From: Thermoplasmata archaeon
Lineage (GTDB): Archaea > Thermoplasmatota > Thermoplasmata > Halarchaeoplasmatales > Halarchaeoplasmataceae
Reading direction: 5' to 3'
NCBI GenBank assembly: GCA_019594195.1
Contig: JAFDTP010000025.1
Span: forward strand, 1 to 21,606
Length of the DNA: 21,606 bases
Shown: positions 1-7,875 of the stretch, piece by piece
Layout: each line of letters starts with the position of its first letter
Numbering within the stretch: the stretch's first letter is position 1
The notes under the pieces: generated by a model
What the model saw: only the letters and a program-made list of their open reading frames with translations
Told to the model about the DNA's origin: nothing
The model's database searches: none
Made by a program: the position numbers and the translations under genes

Positions 1-478
1 CAACTGTGCGTAAAAGAGCATAGGCGTCAGCGCCCTGCTCTATCGATCTTCGCTTTAATCTATCTTTCTTGGTCATGCCTATCTTTGGTGAAGTTCCATG
101 AAAAGCCAGGTAAACCACATGAGTCTCTTCACAAAAGCCGCCTTCACAGCTCTCGCAGTCCTGCGGCTCAAAAATACATTCCAATCTCGGTATCTCCTCA
201 GAGGCGCACTCGCTGCACTGCCTGAACTTGCTGACGTTCCTTTTTTCGGGACACGGGGTGTATCCGTCTTCAAAGCTTCCAACACATATCTTCTCCTGCG
301 ATACGTCGAAATCTATCTCTTCAGTATCCAGATCTTTCACAGACCCACCGTCATAAACATTGAGTTCGTGATCAAAACCTTTCCAACTGGAAGATATAAC
401 ATGAACCTCTTTCACTTCTTTTTCTTCCTCTTTTTCAGTCAGCAATTCGGCAGCTTTCTTATACACGATGATAGACAC
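1..478 (-). CDS. DUF2797 family zinc-binding protein, C-terminus cut by window edge
   Basis: I translated this minus-strand gene by hand; it runs off the left edge. It begins VSIIVYKKAAELL and about 159 residues are visible. Cysteines cluster in pairs in the middle (GYTPCPEK, RQCSEC, ECIFEPQDC, SCEGGFC), as expected for a zinc-binding region. They are followed by HVVYLAFHGTSPKIGMTKKD and then SIEQGADAY. The pattern H-x-V-Y-L-A-x-H-G-x-x-x-K-x-G-x-T with a following EQGA is what I associate with DUF2797, an archaeal/bacterial family of unknown function. The start is GTG at 478, just after GGGAGGA. A second GTG at 466 has a better spaced AGGTG site and is equally possible. The gene is divergent from the HD phosphohydrolase and may share its TATA box. 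The function is not known. Confidence 0.8.
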   Translation of the reverse strand, partial: MSIIVYKKAAELLTEKEEEKEVKEVHVISSSWKGFDHELNVYDGGSVKDLDTEEIDFDVSQEKICVGSFEDGYTPCPEKRNVSKFRQCSECASEEIPRLECIFEPQDCESCEGGFCEETHVVYLAFHGTSPKIGMTKKDRLKRRSIEQGADAYALLRTV

Positions 479-504
479 CTTCCTCCCGTGATAAATCGGT
501 TTCG

Positions 505-524
505 GGGGAATTTACTTAAGTTCC
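505..524. promoter_or_regulatory. candidate bidirectional TATA promoter between DUF2797 and HD genes
   Basis: The near-palindromic stretch TTTACTTAAG (511-520) lies about 28 bases before the ATG at 543, the distance expected for a leaderless plus-strand transcript. On the other strand the same site lies about 37 bases before the GTG at 478, leaving room for a short leader with GGGAGGA. Purine-rich BRE-like stretches flank it on both sides: CGGGGGAA on the plus strand and CGAAGGAA on the minus strand. This is inferred from sequence only. Confidence 0.5.
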
Positions 525-542
525 TTCGAACTTTCAAAACTG

Positions 543-1826
543 ATGAGTTATAAGACTATCCAAGATACAGTTCACGGAAGCGTAAAATTCAGCGGTCCTT
601 TCTTAGAACTTATAGATTGCCCGGAACTGCAAAGGTTAAGAGGGATCAAGCAGCTCGGTCTCACCAATCTTGTCTTCCCGGGAGCTAACCATACTAGGCT
701 TGAACATTCTATAGGGGCATACCACGTAGCGGAAAAGATGGCTCAACAACTCAGGCTAGACGATTCAGAAAAAGACACTGTCAAAGCAGCCGCTCTACTA
801 CACGATGTCGGACACGCGCCTTTCAGCCATACTCTCGAATTCATAATCGAAGATGACGACGGAAAAGATCATATGGACGTCACCCAGGAACTCATAAAGG
901 GTGAAAGAAAAATAGAAGATAGAGATCATCCCACGATACCGGAGATACTCGAAAAACACGGTATGGACCCTAAAAAAGTAGCTGAACTGATAAAAGAGAA
1001 GCACGATCACATAAAAATCACAGATTTTAATGTACAGGAAGGGCAGAGCTATTTCGGAGAAGATAGATACATGTACCAGATGATCCACGGTTCTTTAGAC
1101 GTAGATCAATTGGATTATCTGTTGAGAGATTCACATTATACTGGAGCGGCCCACGGGATAATCGACCTAGAAAGATTGATACAGACTGTAGAGGTACATA
1201 ACGGCAACCTGATGATATCGAAAGGTGGTGTACCTGCAGTAGAAGGGATGTTGGTAGCGAGAGGTCTTATGTACTCTTCCGTCTACTTTCACAAGACTGC
1301 AAGGATCGCGGAACTGATGCTGGCTAAAGCGGTCGATGATCACGGGGAACTTCCTGATCATTTTTTCAGTATGTCTGACGATGAATTCACAGCTTATCTG
1401 AAAGAGCAGGGCGGATTTCAAAGAGAGATCGTTGAAAAGTTGAAATACAGACGCCTATACAAAAAATGTTTCAGTCTGGACAGAGAAGAGATCGACGATG
1501 CGAAAGGGATCGAGATGGAAGAGATAGGCAAGCTGAAGAATATAAGGGATCTTGAGAGAAGGATAGCCTCTAGAGAAAACGTAGATGAGAACTGCGTTTT
1601 GGTGGATGTTCCATATGAAGAGGTCAAACTCTCAGAACCTAGACTTTCAAAAACCGGTATAAAGATCCTCGACGGGAACGATGTTGCGCAGTTATCCAAA
1701 TACAGTCCCTTAGCCCGGGCACTACAAAGGCGCCCTCCCCAACCATGGTCTCTGATGGTATCCTGTCCGACGCGGATGAGGGACCGAATAGGTAAAAAAG
1801 CGAAAAGAGAGATAATGCAGGGGTGA
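543..1826 (+). CDS. HD-domain phosphohydrolase, SAMHD1/dGTPase-like
   Basis: This 427-residue protein belongs to the HD superfamily group that includes SAMHD1 and bacterial dNTP triphosphohydrolases (COG1078-like). The metal and substrate motifs are visible: N-H50-T-R52-L-E-H55 near the N-terminus, LLHDVGHAPFSH at residues 86-96 with H87/D88, and SLDVDQLDYLLRDS at 184-197. The expected role is cleavage of dNTPs or a related nucleotide, but the substrate cannot be read from sequence. There is no Shine-Dalgarno site before the ATG, and a TATA-like box 28 bases upstream suggests a leaderless mRNA. The HerA-like gene begins 71 bases downstream on the same strand and has its own TATA box. The C-terminal third, rich in Lys, Glu and Arg, is outside the recognised catalytic core. 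Confidence 0.9.
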   Translation: MSYKTIQDTVHGSVKFSGPFLELIDCPELQRLRGIKQLGLTNLVFPGANHTRLEHSIGAYHVAEKMAQQLRLDDSEKDTVKAAALLHDVGHAPFSHTLEFIIEDDDGKDHMDVTQELIKGERKIEDRDHPTIPEILEKHGMDPKKVAELIKEKHDHIKITDFNVQEGQSYFGEDRYMYQMIHGSLDVDQLDYLLRDSHYTGAAHGIIDLERLIQTVEVHNGNLMISKGGVPAVEGMLVARGLMYSSVYFHKTARIAELMLAKAVDDHGELPDHFFSMSDDEFTAYLKEQGGFQREIVEKLKYRRLYKKCFSLDREEIDDAKGIEMEEIGKLKNIRDLERRIASRENVDENCVLVDVPYEEVKLSEPRLSKTGIKILDGNDVAQLSKYSPLARALQRRPPQPWSLMVSCPTRMRDRIGKKAKREIMQG

Positions 1827-1862
1827 AATCTCGTTTTTCCATAATTTATATCCGAAAAAAGC

Positions 1863-1877
1863 GAAAGCTTTTAAAAC
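1863..1877 (+). promoter_or_regulatory. BRE/TATA promoter of HerA-like gene
   Basis: GCGAAAG followed by CTTTTAAAAC is centred about 26 bases before the ATG at 1898. This places the transcription start at or next to that ATG, so it argues for a leaderless message and for the downstream start. Confidence 0.6.
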
Positions 1878-1897
1878 TGAGGGTCTCTAATACCTAC

Positions 1898-3400
1898 ATG
1901 GATGGGATAAGTCTGACGGAAGCAGAGATGGAAGAAAGCACTCTAACCGAAGAGGAAGAAGCTTACGGACGTGTAGGAGTGACTTTTGGAGACGTCGGGA
2001 CAACTTCTCTAAAATTCAACGTTTCTTCACCTGTAGATAAGGGCGAGTATATCCAGATAGCGCATCCTAATTTAGGTTGGGTTCTTGGACAGATCAGCAA
2101 AGTAGAGAGAAAGAGCGATCTTTCGGTGGAAAAAGCGGAAAAGATCAACGAAGGCAAAGATATCGAGATCGACGATACCGTCATCGCAGATGTTAATGTT
2201 ATAGGTTACAGAGATGAAAACGGTCTTTTGAGACCTCCTAGCAATCCATTTAGAGCCGGGGAACCCGTCTACCTAGCTGAGGAAGAACTCATCCAAGAAG
2301 TGCTCGGTCTTAAAGAAGAAAAAGAGGGTGCTTTTCTTGGAAAACTAAGAGGTCACGATATAGAGGTGAATCTAGACATAAACACAATAGTTCAAAAACA
2401 TCTATCGATCCTGGCTAAAACGGGCAGCGGTAAAAGCTACACCGCCGGAGTGATGATCGAAGAGATGATGAAAAATGACATAACCATGGTTATCCTGGAC
2501 CCTCACGGAGAGTATTCTTCTCTAGCTAAAGCTGGAAACGGTTCAGATTCGGAAAGATTCGATGTCGATCCCAAAAGCTACGGCGACAAGATAACAGAAT
2601 TCTCGCCGAATCCAGATATAAACAAGGACGCACAGCCCTTAAAGTTCACGTTCAGATCCATGGATACTAAAGAGATACTAGAGATGGCAGGCATGAGCAA
2701 GAGGCAGACTTACGTTAACAGTTTAGAGAACGCCATGACAAAACTTGCGACCCAACAGGGACAGTTCACGATAAGCGAGGTGATCAGGCTTCTCAAAGGC
2801 AACGAGGAAGACAATTCGACCTCTCTGATCAGAGGCCTAGAGAATCTGAAGGAGAAAAACATCTTCGCGGGAAAGGGCACGAGTTTAAAAGATATAGTGA
2901 GCGAAGGAAGGACCTCTATAATAAATCTAAGAGGGACTGAACCTGACATGCAGGGGTTCATAGTCGACAAACTGGCCTCTTCGATATTCGAATTGAGGAA
3001 AAAAGAAAAGGTTCCTCCTCTTATCATGTTCGCGGAAGAAGCACACAACTTTTGTCCGCAGAGAGGAAAAGTAGAGTGTTCAGACACATTCAAGACCCTG
3101 GCTTCAGAGGGAAGAAAATTCGGCTTGGGTTTGGGTATAATCACTCAGAGACCGGCCAAAGTGGACAAGAACGTTTTGAGCCAGTGCAACACCCAGGTCA
3201 TATTGAAGGTCACCAATCCGAACGATCTCAAAGCTATAGAAAAATCAGTTGAAGGGATGAAAAAAGGAATGAAGGAAGAGATAAAGCGACTCCCTGTGGG
3301 AGAAGCGCTGGTCTCTGGAGGGAGTCTTTCGGAGCCTTTATTGGTCCAGGTCAGACCTCGTGAGACCCAGGACGGCGGCCAATCTATAAGCGTGATGTGA
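1898..3400 (+). CDS. herA: HerA-like hexameric DNA translocase ATPase
   Basis: This 500-residue protein matches the HerA/FtsK-type P-loop translocases (COG0433) that pump DNA during end resection with NurA, Mre11 and Rad50. An N-terminal HAS-barrel segment (YGRVGVTFGDVGTTSLKF onward) is followed by RPPSNPFRAGEPVYLA, a typical linker. Then come Walker A KTGSGKS at about residue 174-180, ILDPHGEY at about 199-206, a Walker B-like LIMFAEEAHNF, and ITQRP with a downstream arginine region. The reading frame opens at 1823, but I place the start at 1898. The 1823 start lacks support, the extra N-terminus is Lys/Arg-rich and atypical, and a TATA box lies 26 bases before 1898. No nurA, mre11 or rad50 is adjacent, so it could be a HerA paralogue rather than the resection enzyme. 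The DUF357 gene follows 6 bases downstream. Confidence 0.85.
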   Translation: MDGISLTEAEMEESTLTEEEEAYGRVGVTFGDVGTTSLKFNVSSPVDKGEYIQIAHPNLGWVLGQISKVERKSDLSVEKAEKINEGKDIEIDDTVIADVNVIGYRDENGLLRPPSNPFRAGEPVYLAEEELIQEVLGLKEEKEGAFLGKLRGHDIEVNLDINTIVQKHLSILAKTGSGKSYTAGVMIEEMMKNDITMVILDPHGEYSSLAKAGNGSDSERFDVDPKSYGDKITEFSPNPDINKDAQPLKFTFRSMDTKEILEMAGMSKRQTYVNSLENAMTKLATQQGQFTISEVIRLLKGNEEDNSTSLIRGLENLKEKNIFAGKGTSLKDIVSEGRTSIINLRGTEPDMQGFIVDKLASSIFELRKKEKVPPLIMFAEEAHNFCPQRGKVECSDTFKTLASEGRKFGLGLGIITQRPAKVDKNVLSQCNTQVILKVTNPNDLKAIEKSVEGMKKGMKEEIKRLPVGEALVSGGSLSEPLLVQVRPRETQDGGQSISVM

Positions 3401-3406
3401 GTAGAA

Positions 3407-3697
3407 ATGATGGTTTCCGAAGAGCGTGTCGAAAAATACATATCGAAAACTGAAGAAGCGCTCGATAAACTCGAGATTACTCAGCCAGAAAGATCCCATC
3501 TCTTCAATATAGCCGAAGATTTTCTTGATATGGCAGAATCTTATTTCGAAGATGCTAAGCACTTCAAAGAGAAAGGTGAGTTAGATACAGCATTCGCATG
3601 TATAAACTACGCGCACGGTTGGTTAGACGCTGGAGCACGGTTAGGACTTTTCGATACTGGAGGAGACGATCAGCTGTTCACGTTGGCAAAGGGATGA
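3407..3697 (+). CDS. DUF357 family protein
   Basis: This small 96-residue helical protein ends with YFEDAKHFKEKGELDTAFAC and then NYAHGWLDAGARLGLFD. That is the signature I associate with archaeal DUF357, a family with no assigned function and a TPR-like or helical hairpin appearance. It starts 6 bases after the HerA-like stop, so it is very likely in the same transcript. A second in-frame ATG at 3410 is also possible. Its stop codon abuts the stop codon of the convergent pantoate kinase gene with no spacer. The pairing with HerA may indicate a shared role, but that is inference. Confidence 0.85.
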   Translation: MMVSEERVEKYISKTEEALDKLEITQPERSHLFNIAEDFLDMAESYFEDAKHFKEKGELDTAFACINYAHGWLDAGARLGLFDTGGDDQLFTLAKG

Positions 3698-4552
3698 TCA
3701 TAATAGTCTGACACCTTCATTGTCTATCTTAGTAACATAAACGTTCTCCTCTCCAACCTTTTCTATCATAAGCTCTTCAAGTTCTTCAGTATCGCCAACA
3801 AAGAACACAGAATTCCCTATCATCGCCATACTGCCTTTTCCGACACCTTCACAGACTTCTAAAAGGTTTTCAACGCCCTCCTTGGGGAATTCGGTCTCAT
3901 CAGCGAATCTGTGCGATAATTCTAGAAAGCGCTCGAAACCGTTTTCCGGTAAGAATTCATCCATCAGATCCTCGCCGACAGCGTTTATCCAACCCGCCAT
4001 AAAAGGGTCTCTCAGTATATCAGGAGTCGATAACGGATCTCCGGCTATAGCCAATACAACATCTCTATCGATATCTTTGACTTCTATCTCGCCGTGTGGG
4101 GGTAGGCCTCCTTTCTTCCTTATCTCAAAACCCCCGTGATACTGCGCCAACACGTCGCCCATACCTGTTCTACAGAACATCTCGGCTTTGTGTGCAGCGG
4201 ACAGCGCTCTCTCAGTATCTTCACCCAGTTCTTCCAATAATGCTGTTCCAGCGGCCAGAGCACACGCTCCGCTCATACCGAAGCCCTGGCTGAAAGGGAG
4301 ATCGGTCTCTATATCAATAGAGCCACCGCTAGCAAAATTGAATACAGTTTTTTCAACTACCATGAATGATGTTGGCTCTCCATTCACTACTATATCCCAG
4401 CCTCTTTTATCCAGTTCGACCTCGGCGGTAGCTCCCAATTCCAAGGAAAACCCGGCACCTCTAGAACCTTCTTTCTCCCCCATCTCCTCACTATCCAAGG
4501 GCAGGCTGAAAAAGCCCGTTATATGGGCGGGACAAAAAGCTTTAGACGTCAT
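3698..4552 (-). CDS. pantoate kinase (archaeal CoA biosynthesis, GHMP family)
   Basis: This 284-residue GHMP-superfamily kinase phosphorylates pantoate to 4-phosphopantoate. In archaea that step comes before joining with beta-alanine by phosphopantothenate synthetase. The N-terminal CPAHITGFF motif is characteristic of pantoate kinase (COG1829). The ATP-binding GHMP loop LPFSQGFGMSGACALAAG is at residues 85-102, and KAEMFCRTGMGDVLAQYHGG follows at about 126-145. Its ATG overlaps the stop codon of coaBC by four bases (ATGA, 4549-4552), so the two are translationally coupled and belong to the same pathway. Phosphopantothenate synthetase, the step between them, is not in the window. Its presence argues against Thermoplasmatales in the strict sense. 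Confidence 0.92.
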   Translation of the reverse strand: MTSKAFCPAHITGFFSLPLDSEEMGEKEGSRGAGFSLELGATAEVELDKRGWDIVVNGEPTSFMVVEKTVFNFASGGSIDIETDLPFSQGFGMSGACALAAGTALLEELGEDTERALSAAHKAEMFCRTGMGDVLAQYHGGFEIRKKGGLPPHGEIEVKDIDRDVVLAIAGDPLSTPDILRDPFMAGWINAVGEDLMDEFLPENGFERFLELSHRFADETEFPKEGVENLLEVCEGVGKGSMAMIGNSVFFVGDTEELEELMIEKVGEENVYVTKIDNEGVRLL

Positions 4553-5730
4553 CGTAGTTCCCTTTCCAATCTATCCAATATCTCTTCGGCTATCTTTCTT
4601 TTATCTCCCTTTATCCACTTATCTTCTCCAGTGATGTAGACCCGATTTTCTTCCAATGTGACGTCTTCAAGCGAATTCGCCACGACGATATCTGCACGCT
4701 CGGCTTCGATCATGGCCTCTGCCTTCTCAACGGCTTTATCCCTGGTATCTTCAGCCTTGTAAGCGATCAATAATTCGACTTCATCTTTTATCTCGTCTAT
4801 GAATTTCGGCGTGGGCTCCAATTCAAGATTAAAAGGTTCAGAGGACGATATCTTTTCTTCACTTCTATCCTTAGGTCTGAAATCTGAAAGTGCAGCGGGT
4901 ACTATCGCAGTCCCTTCAACATCGGAAGACATCGCGATCAAGTCGTCTAAACTCTCGAAACGCCTGGTTGGTATCCAATGTGGTATCTCGGACATCATGC
5001 CTCCGTGCCATAGTTCTACGTCCGCACCCCTTCTATAGGCTTTCTTCGCGATCTCCAAACCGCTTTTACCGGTTGCACGATTGGTTATGACCCTCATGCT
5101 GTCGATCGACTCAATGGTTCGGCCAGTGATAACGGTGATCCGTTCACCTTCCAGATCGTCGTGTAATTCTCTTATGACCGAATCGACTATCTGTTCTTTT
5201 TCAGCGACTTTGGCCGCACCTTCTTCGATCTTCGGACCTATCACAGTGACGTCCAATTTTTCCTGTATCTCCGCTAGATTGTCCATTATAATGTTGTGAT
5301 TGTACATGGTCTGATGCATAGCCGGAACGACCATGATAGGTATGTCAGAACCTACACAGGTGGTAGCAAAAGTAGTCACCGGCGTATCATCGATACCTTT
5401 AGCTATCTTAGATATGGTGTTTGCTGTTGCAGGACACACCAGAAAAAGATCGGCTTTGTCCGGAACATTACCGCAGTGACTGACGTGTTCTACCTGTCCG
5501 GTCAATTCGGTTATGGTCTCATTTCCAGTAGCGAATTCTAAAGAATTGGGATGTATTATCTTAGATCCCCAATCCGACATCACGCAGTATACTTCAGATC
5601 CCTCTCTGATCAACTCTCTGATCAGCTTGACGCATTCTACTGCAGCGATGCTCCCGGTAACGCCTAAGATTATCTTCTTGCCTGAAAGATCGGAACCTTT
5701 TGAACCTTTTAACTCTTCTGAAGGATGCAT
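4549..5730 (-). CDS. coaBC: bifunctional phosphopantothenoylcysteine synthetase/decarboxylase CoaBC
   Basis: This 393-residue enzyme joins cysteine to 4-phosphopantothenate (CoaB) and decarboxylates the product to phosphopantetheine (CoaC). The N-terminal flavoprotein half shows GVTGSIAAVECVKLIREL, the HVSHCGN segment with the likely catalytic His, CPATANTISKIAKG with the conserved Asn, and PAMHQTMYNH. The C-terminal CoaB half has ITGRTIESIDSMRVITNR followed by ATGKSG. The segment that in bacterial CoaC carries the reactive Cys flap (ACGD-type) reads EEGAAKVAEKEQ here, with no Cys. No Cys occurs later in the protein either. It is first in the operon with pantoate kinase. A TATA-like AATAATATAAC lies about 32 bases before the ATG. 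Confidence 0.92.
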   Translation of the reverse strand: MHPSEELKGSKGSDLSGKKIILGVTGSIAAVECVKLIRELIREGSEVYCVMSDWGSKIIHPNSLEFATGNETITELTGQVEHVSHCGNVPDKADLFLVCPATANTISKIAKGIDDTPVTTFATTCVGSDIPIMVVPAMHQTMYNHNIIMDNLAEIQEKLDVTVIGPKIEEGAAKVAEKEQIVDSVIRELHDDLEGERITVITGRTIESIDSMRVITNRATGKSGLEIAKKAYRRGADVELWHGGMMSEIPHWIPTRRFESLDDLIAMSSDVEGTAIVPAALSDFRPKDRSEEKISSSEPFNLELEPTPKFIDEIKDEVELLIAYKAEDTRDKAVEKAEAMIEAERADIVVANSLEDVTLEENRVYITGEDKWIKGDKRKIAEEILDRLERELR

Positions 5731-5755
5731 TGTAGGATTACATTCGTTTTGGTCG

Positions 5756-5768
5756 TTATATTATTTTC
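5756..5768 (-). promoter_or_regulatory. TATA promoter of the coaBC-pantoate kinase operon
   Basis: On the minus strand, CGAAAGGAAAATAATATAAC combines a purine-rich BRE-like part and a TATA-like part, centred about 32 bases before the coaBC ATG. No Shine-Dalgarno site is evident, so a leaderless or very short-leader mRNA is likely. Confidence 0.5.
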
Positions 5769-5777
5769 CTTTCGCCA

Positions 5778-6680
5778 TCAATAAACTTCGTAGACCCCTG
5801 CATGAAAATCCTCCTGGCCTTTCAATCTCGAGATCCCGTGCTCCTTCGCCATGATGCGGTACCAAAGATCGTCATGCCAATGATAGCCCATGTCCTTTAG
5901 AATATTTCTATATGAAGGATTAACATATGAGATGACAACATAGTCTTTTTCGGATACGTCTTCTAATGATCTCAGAAACTCTCGTTTGTGTTCATCCTCT
6001 ACCGCAAATTCCTTCACAGATAGACTGTTCCTAGAAGACTCGAACATCGCGTAACCTATCCTATCGCCGTCTTTATAGGCAGTCCTGACATCATCGTTGT
6101 CAGGCCATCCTCTAGCTTCAGCCATCTCGAAAAAATCATCTTCTCGAACGACCAATCCTGAAAGATCCTCCACCGATCTCTTGTAAAGTGATAACATGTA
6201 GTCGGGATCTGCCTCATCTCTGAATTCTATATCTGGATCACGGTCTTCCACTTTTTTATAGGCTTTCGGAGGGACGTGCACTGTTTCGTAACCCAGTTTT
6301 TTATAAAGGTTATAAGCGACGCCTGATTTGGAAGTCATCAGGAATGAAGAATCTACTTCATCTTCTAAAATCTCATGGGCCCTTTTCATCAATTTCTTGA
6401 TCACCCCTCTTCGGGATTCCGAGGGCCTTGAACATACGTTTCTTACCCCTCCAACTTTTTTTACTTCACCAGATATCTTAGCTCTTGGATAGATCAAACC
6501 GACACAGCCCAGCAGTTTATCTCCTTCCTTCGCGTAGAGCTCACCGCCCCATTCTGGCATCCTTTTATCGGAACTTATCATGTCCTCTAGATGATCTTTA
6601 GAGTACGCGTGATCGAAACACGCTAGCATCAGTTCAGTCATCTGCGATTCATCGACATCCTCATGATGTAGTACTTCCAT
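5778..6680 (-). CDS. GNAT acetyltransferase, Eis-like, two-domain
   Basis: This 300-residue protein has an N-terminal GNAT fold: MTELMLACFDHAY, a GGVRNVCSRPSESRRGVIKK acetyl-CoA loop at about residues 77-96, and GVAYNLYKKLGYETV at about 125-139. The loop has the RRG(V/L)(I/L)(K/R)-x-L-M form of Eis-type enzymes rather than the usual Q-x-x-G-x-G. A second, more diverged GNAT-like half follows from about residue 150 and ends at GYHWHDDLWYRIM. Eis proteins are usually near 400 residues with a C-terminal SCP-like domain, which is absent here. The substrate is unknown; amines or protein lysines are possible. A TATA-like ATTTTTAAT 27 bases before the ATG suggests a leaderless transcript. It lies 47 bases upstream of the coaBC start on the same strand but looks functionally unrelated. 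Confidence 0.8.
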   Translation of the reverse strand: MEVLHHEDVDESQMTELMLACFDHAYSKDHLEDMISSDKRMPEWGGELYAKEGDKLLGCVGLIYPRAKISGEVKKVGGVRNVCSRPSESRRGVIKKLMKRAHEILEDEVDSSFLMTSKSGVAYNLYKKLGYETVHVPPKAYKKVEDRDPDIEFRDEADPDYMLSLYKRSVEDLSGLVVREDDFFEMAEARGWPDNDDVRTAYKDGDRIGYAMFESSRNSLSVKEFAVEDEHKREFLRSLEDVSEKDYVVISYVNPSYRNILKDMGYHWHDDLWYRIMAKEHGISRLKGQEDFHAGVYEVY

Positions 6681-6702
6681 GTTCAGATGATAGGGAGGAT
6701 GA

Positions 6703-6712
6703 GATTAAAAAT
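6703..6712 (-). promoter_or_regulatory. TATA promoter of Eis-like gene
   Basis: The minus-strand sequence ATTTTTAATC is centred about 27 bases before the ATG at 6680. There is no leader room for a Shine-Dalgarno site, so transcription probably starts at the ATG. Confidence 0.5.
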
Positions 6713-6732
6713 CTTTAGTATCGAAATCATAA

Positions 6733-6743
6733 ACTAAATAAAC
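6733..6743 (+). promoter_or_regulatory. TATA promoter of DUF362-tdh operon
   Basis: CTAAATAAAC lies about 35 bases before the ATG at 6773. This would give a very short leader of under ten bases. Confidence 0.4.
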
Positions 6744-6772
6744 TTGCATTTTCATACAGCCCTCGAGAAAAT

Positions 6773-7870
6773 ATGTCCAAAGTTTACTTCACCGATCTGA
6801 CCTCAGATAGCAAAGATGATAATTTCTCCTCACGGATGAAAAAGCTCTATGAAAGAGCCGGGGATAACATCGAATTCGACGAAGAAGAACTGATCGCTCT
6901 CAAGCTCCACTTCGGAGAAAAAGGCATAGACACTTTTCTCAGACCTGTTAGAGTCGCTCCGATAGTCGAGTCCATCCAAGAGTCAGGAGGCAAACCATTT
7001 CTTGCTGATTCCAACACCCTTTATAAAGGGAGTCGGTCCAACGCGGTAGATCATCATAGAACCGCTGAAGAGAACGGTTGGGTAAGACCCGTAATAGACG
7101 CGCCCGTTGTTATAGCCGACGGTCTTCACGGTAACGAGTTCTATTCAGTAGGACTAGATGGAAAACACTTCGACGAAGTCAAGATCGGTGCGGCGTTTTA
7201 CCAGGCGGACCAGATATTCGCCGTTTCTCATTTCAAGGGTCACGGTATGACCGGATTCGGAGGAGCTCTCAAGAACCTGGGCATGGGATGTGCTTCCAGA
7301 GCTGGAAAACTCATGCAGCATTACAATGTAAAGCCAGAAGTGGATATAGATGAATGTATCGGGTGCGGTGAATGCGCCATCTGGTGTCCACAGGAAGCGA
7401 TCGAAGTTGAAGGATACGCGGAGATAGATTACGACAGATGTATAGGATGTGGTGAATGCAGGATAGTATGTCCAGAAGGAGCGATCGAAGTGGAAGATTC
7501 GTCGACGGAACTAGAGATACAGGAGAAGATAGCAGAATTCGCCCACGGAGCTCTGAAAGAAAGACGTGACAAAGCTGTTCATTTCAACTATATAATCAAC
7601 GTCACTCCCGAATGTGACTGTCCACCTTGGAGGAAAGAACCTATGGTCCACGATATAGGTGTTGTTGCTTCAGACGATCCTGTCGCTCTAGACCAGGCAT
7701 CATTCGATCTGGTTAAAGACGCGCAAGGGAAGGAATACGACAGCGACGAAGACAAATTCCTAGAGGAACACGATGTCGACGCTACGGTCCAATTGAAACA
7801 CGGTGAAAGTATAGGGCTCGGAGAGAGGGAATATGAATTGATAGATATTACCGAAGAAGATGAGAGGTAG
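6773..7870 (+). CDS. DUF362 protein with two [4Fe-4S] ferredoxin clusters
   Basis: This 365-residue protein (COG2768-like) has an N-terminal DUF362 domain with HFKGHGMTGFGGALKNLGMG at about residues 153-172. Two bacterial-type ferredoxin motifs are inserted after it: C195-x2-C198-x2-C201-x3-C205 and C223-x2-C226-x2-C229-x3-C233. The remaining DUF362 part (NVTPECDCPPW, GVVASDDPVALDQAS) follows. Family members are presumed electron carriers or redox enzymes in the cytoplasm, with no defined substrate. The stop codon is 5 bases from the ATG of L-threonine dehydrogenase, so the two are almost certainly cotranscribed. Both start MSK. The pairing suggests, but does not show, a redox link between them. 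Confidence 0.88.
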   Translation: MSKVYFTDLTSDSKDDNFSSRMKKLYERAGDNIEFDEEELIALKLHFGEKGIDTFLRPVRVAPIVESIQESGGKPFLADSNTLYKGSRSNAVDHHRTAEENGWVRPVIDAPVVIADGLHGNEFYSVGLDGKHFDEVKIGAAFYQADQIFAVSHFKGHGMTGFGGALKNLGMGCASRAGKLMQHYNVKPEVDIDECIGCGECAIWCPQEAIEVEGYAEIDYDRCIGCGECRIVCPEGAIEVEDSSTELEIQEKIAEFAHGALKERRDKAVHFNYIINVTPECDCPPWRKEPMVHDIGVVASDDPVALDQASFDLVKDAQGKEYDSDEDKFLEEHDVDATVQLKHGESIGLGEREYELIDITEEDER

Positions 7871-7875
7871 AAAAT

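Noticed and set aside
98..553. A 151-codon open frame on the plus strand at the left end
   Set aside because: It lies opposite the DUF2797 gene, which shows clear family motifs and paired cysteines. The plus-strand translation is low-complexity (runs of Phe) with no recognisable domain.
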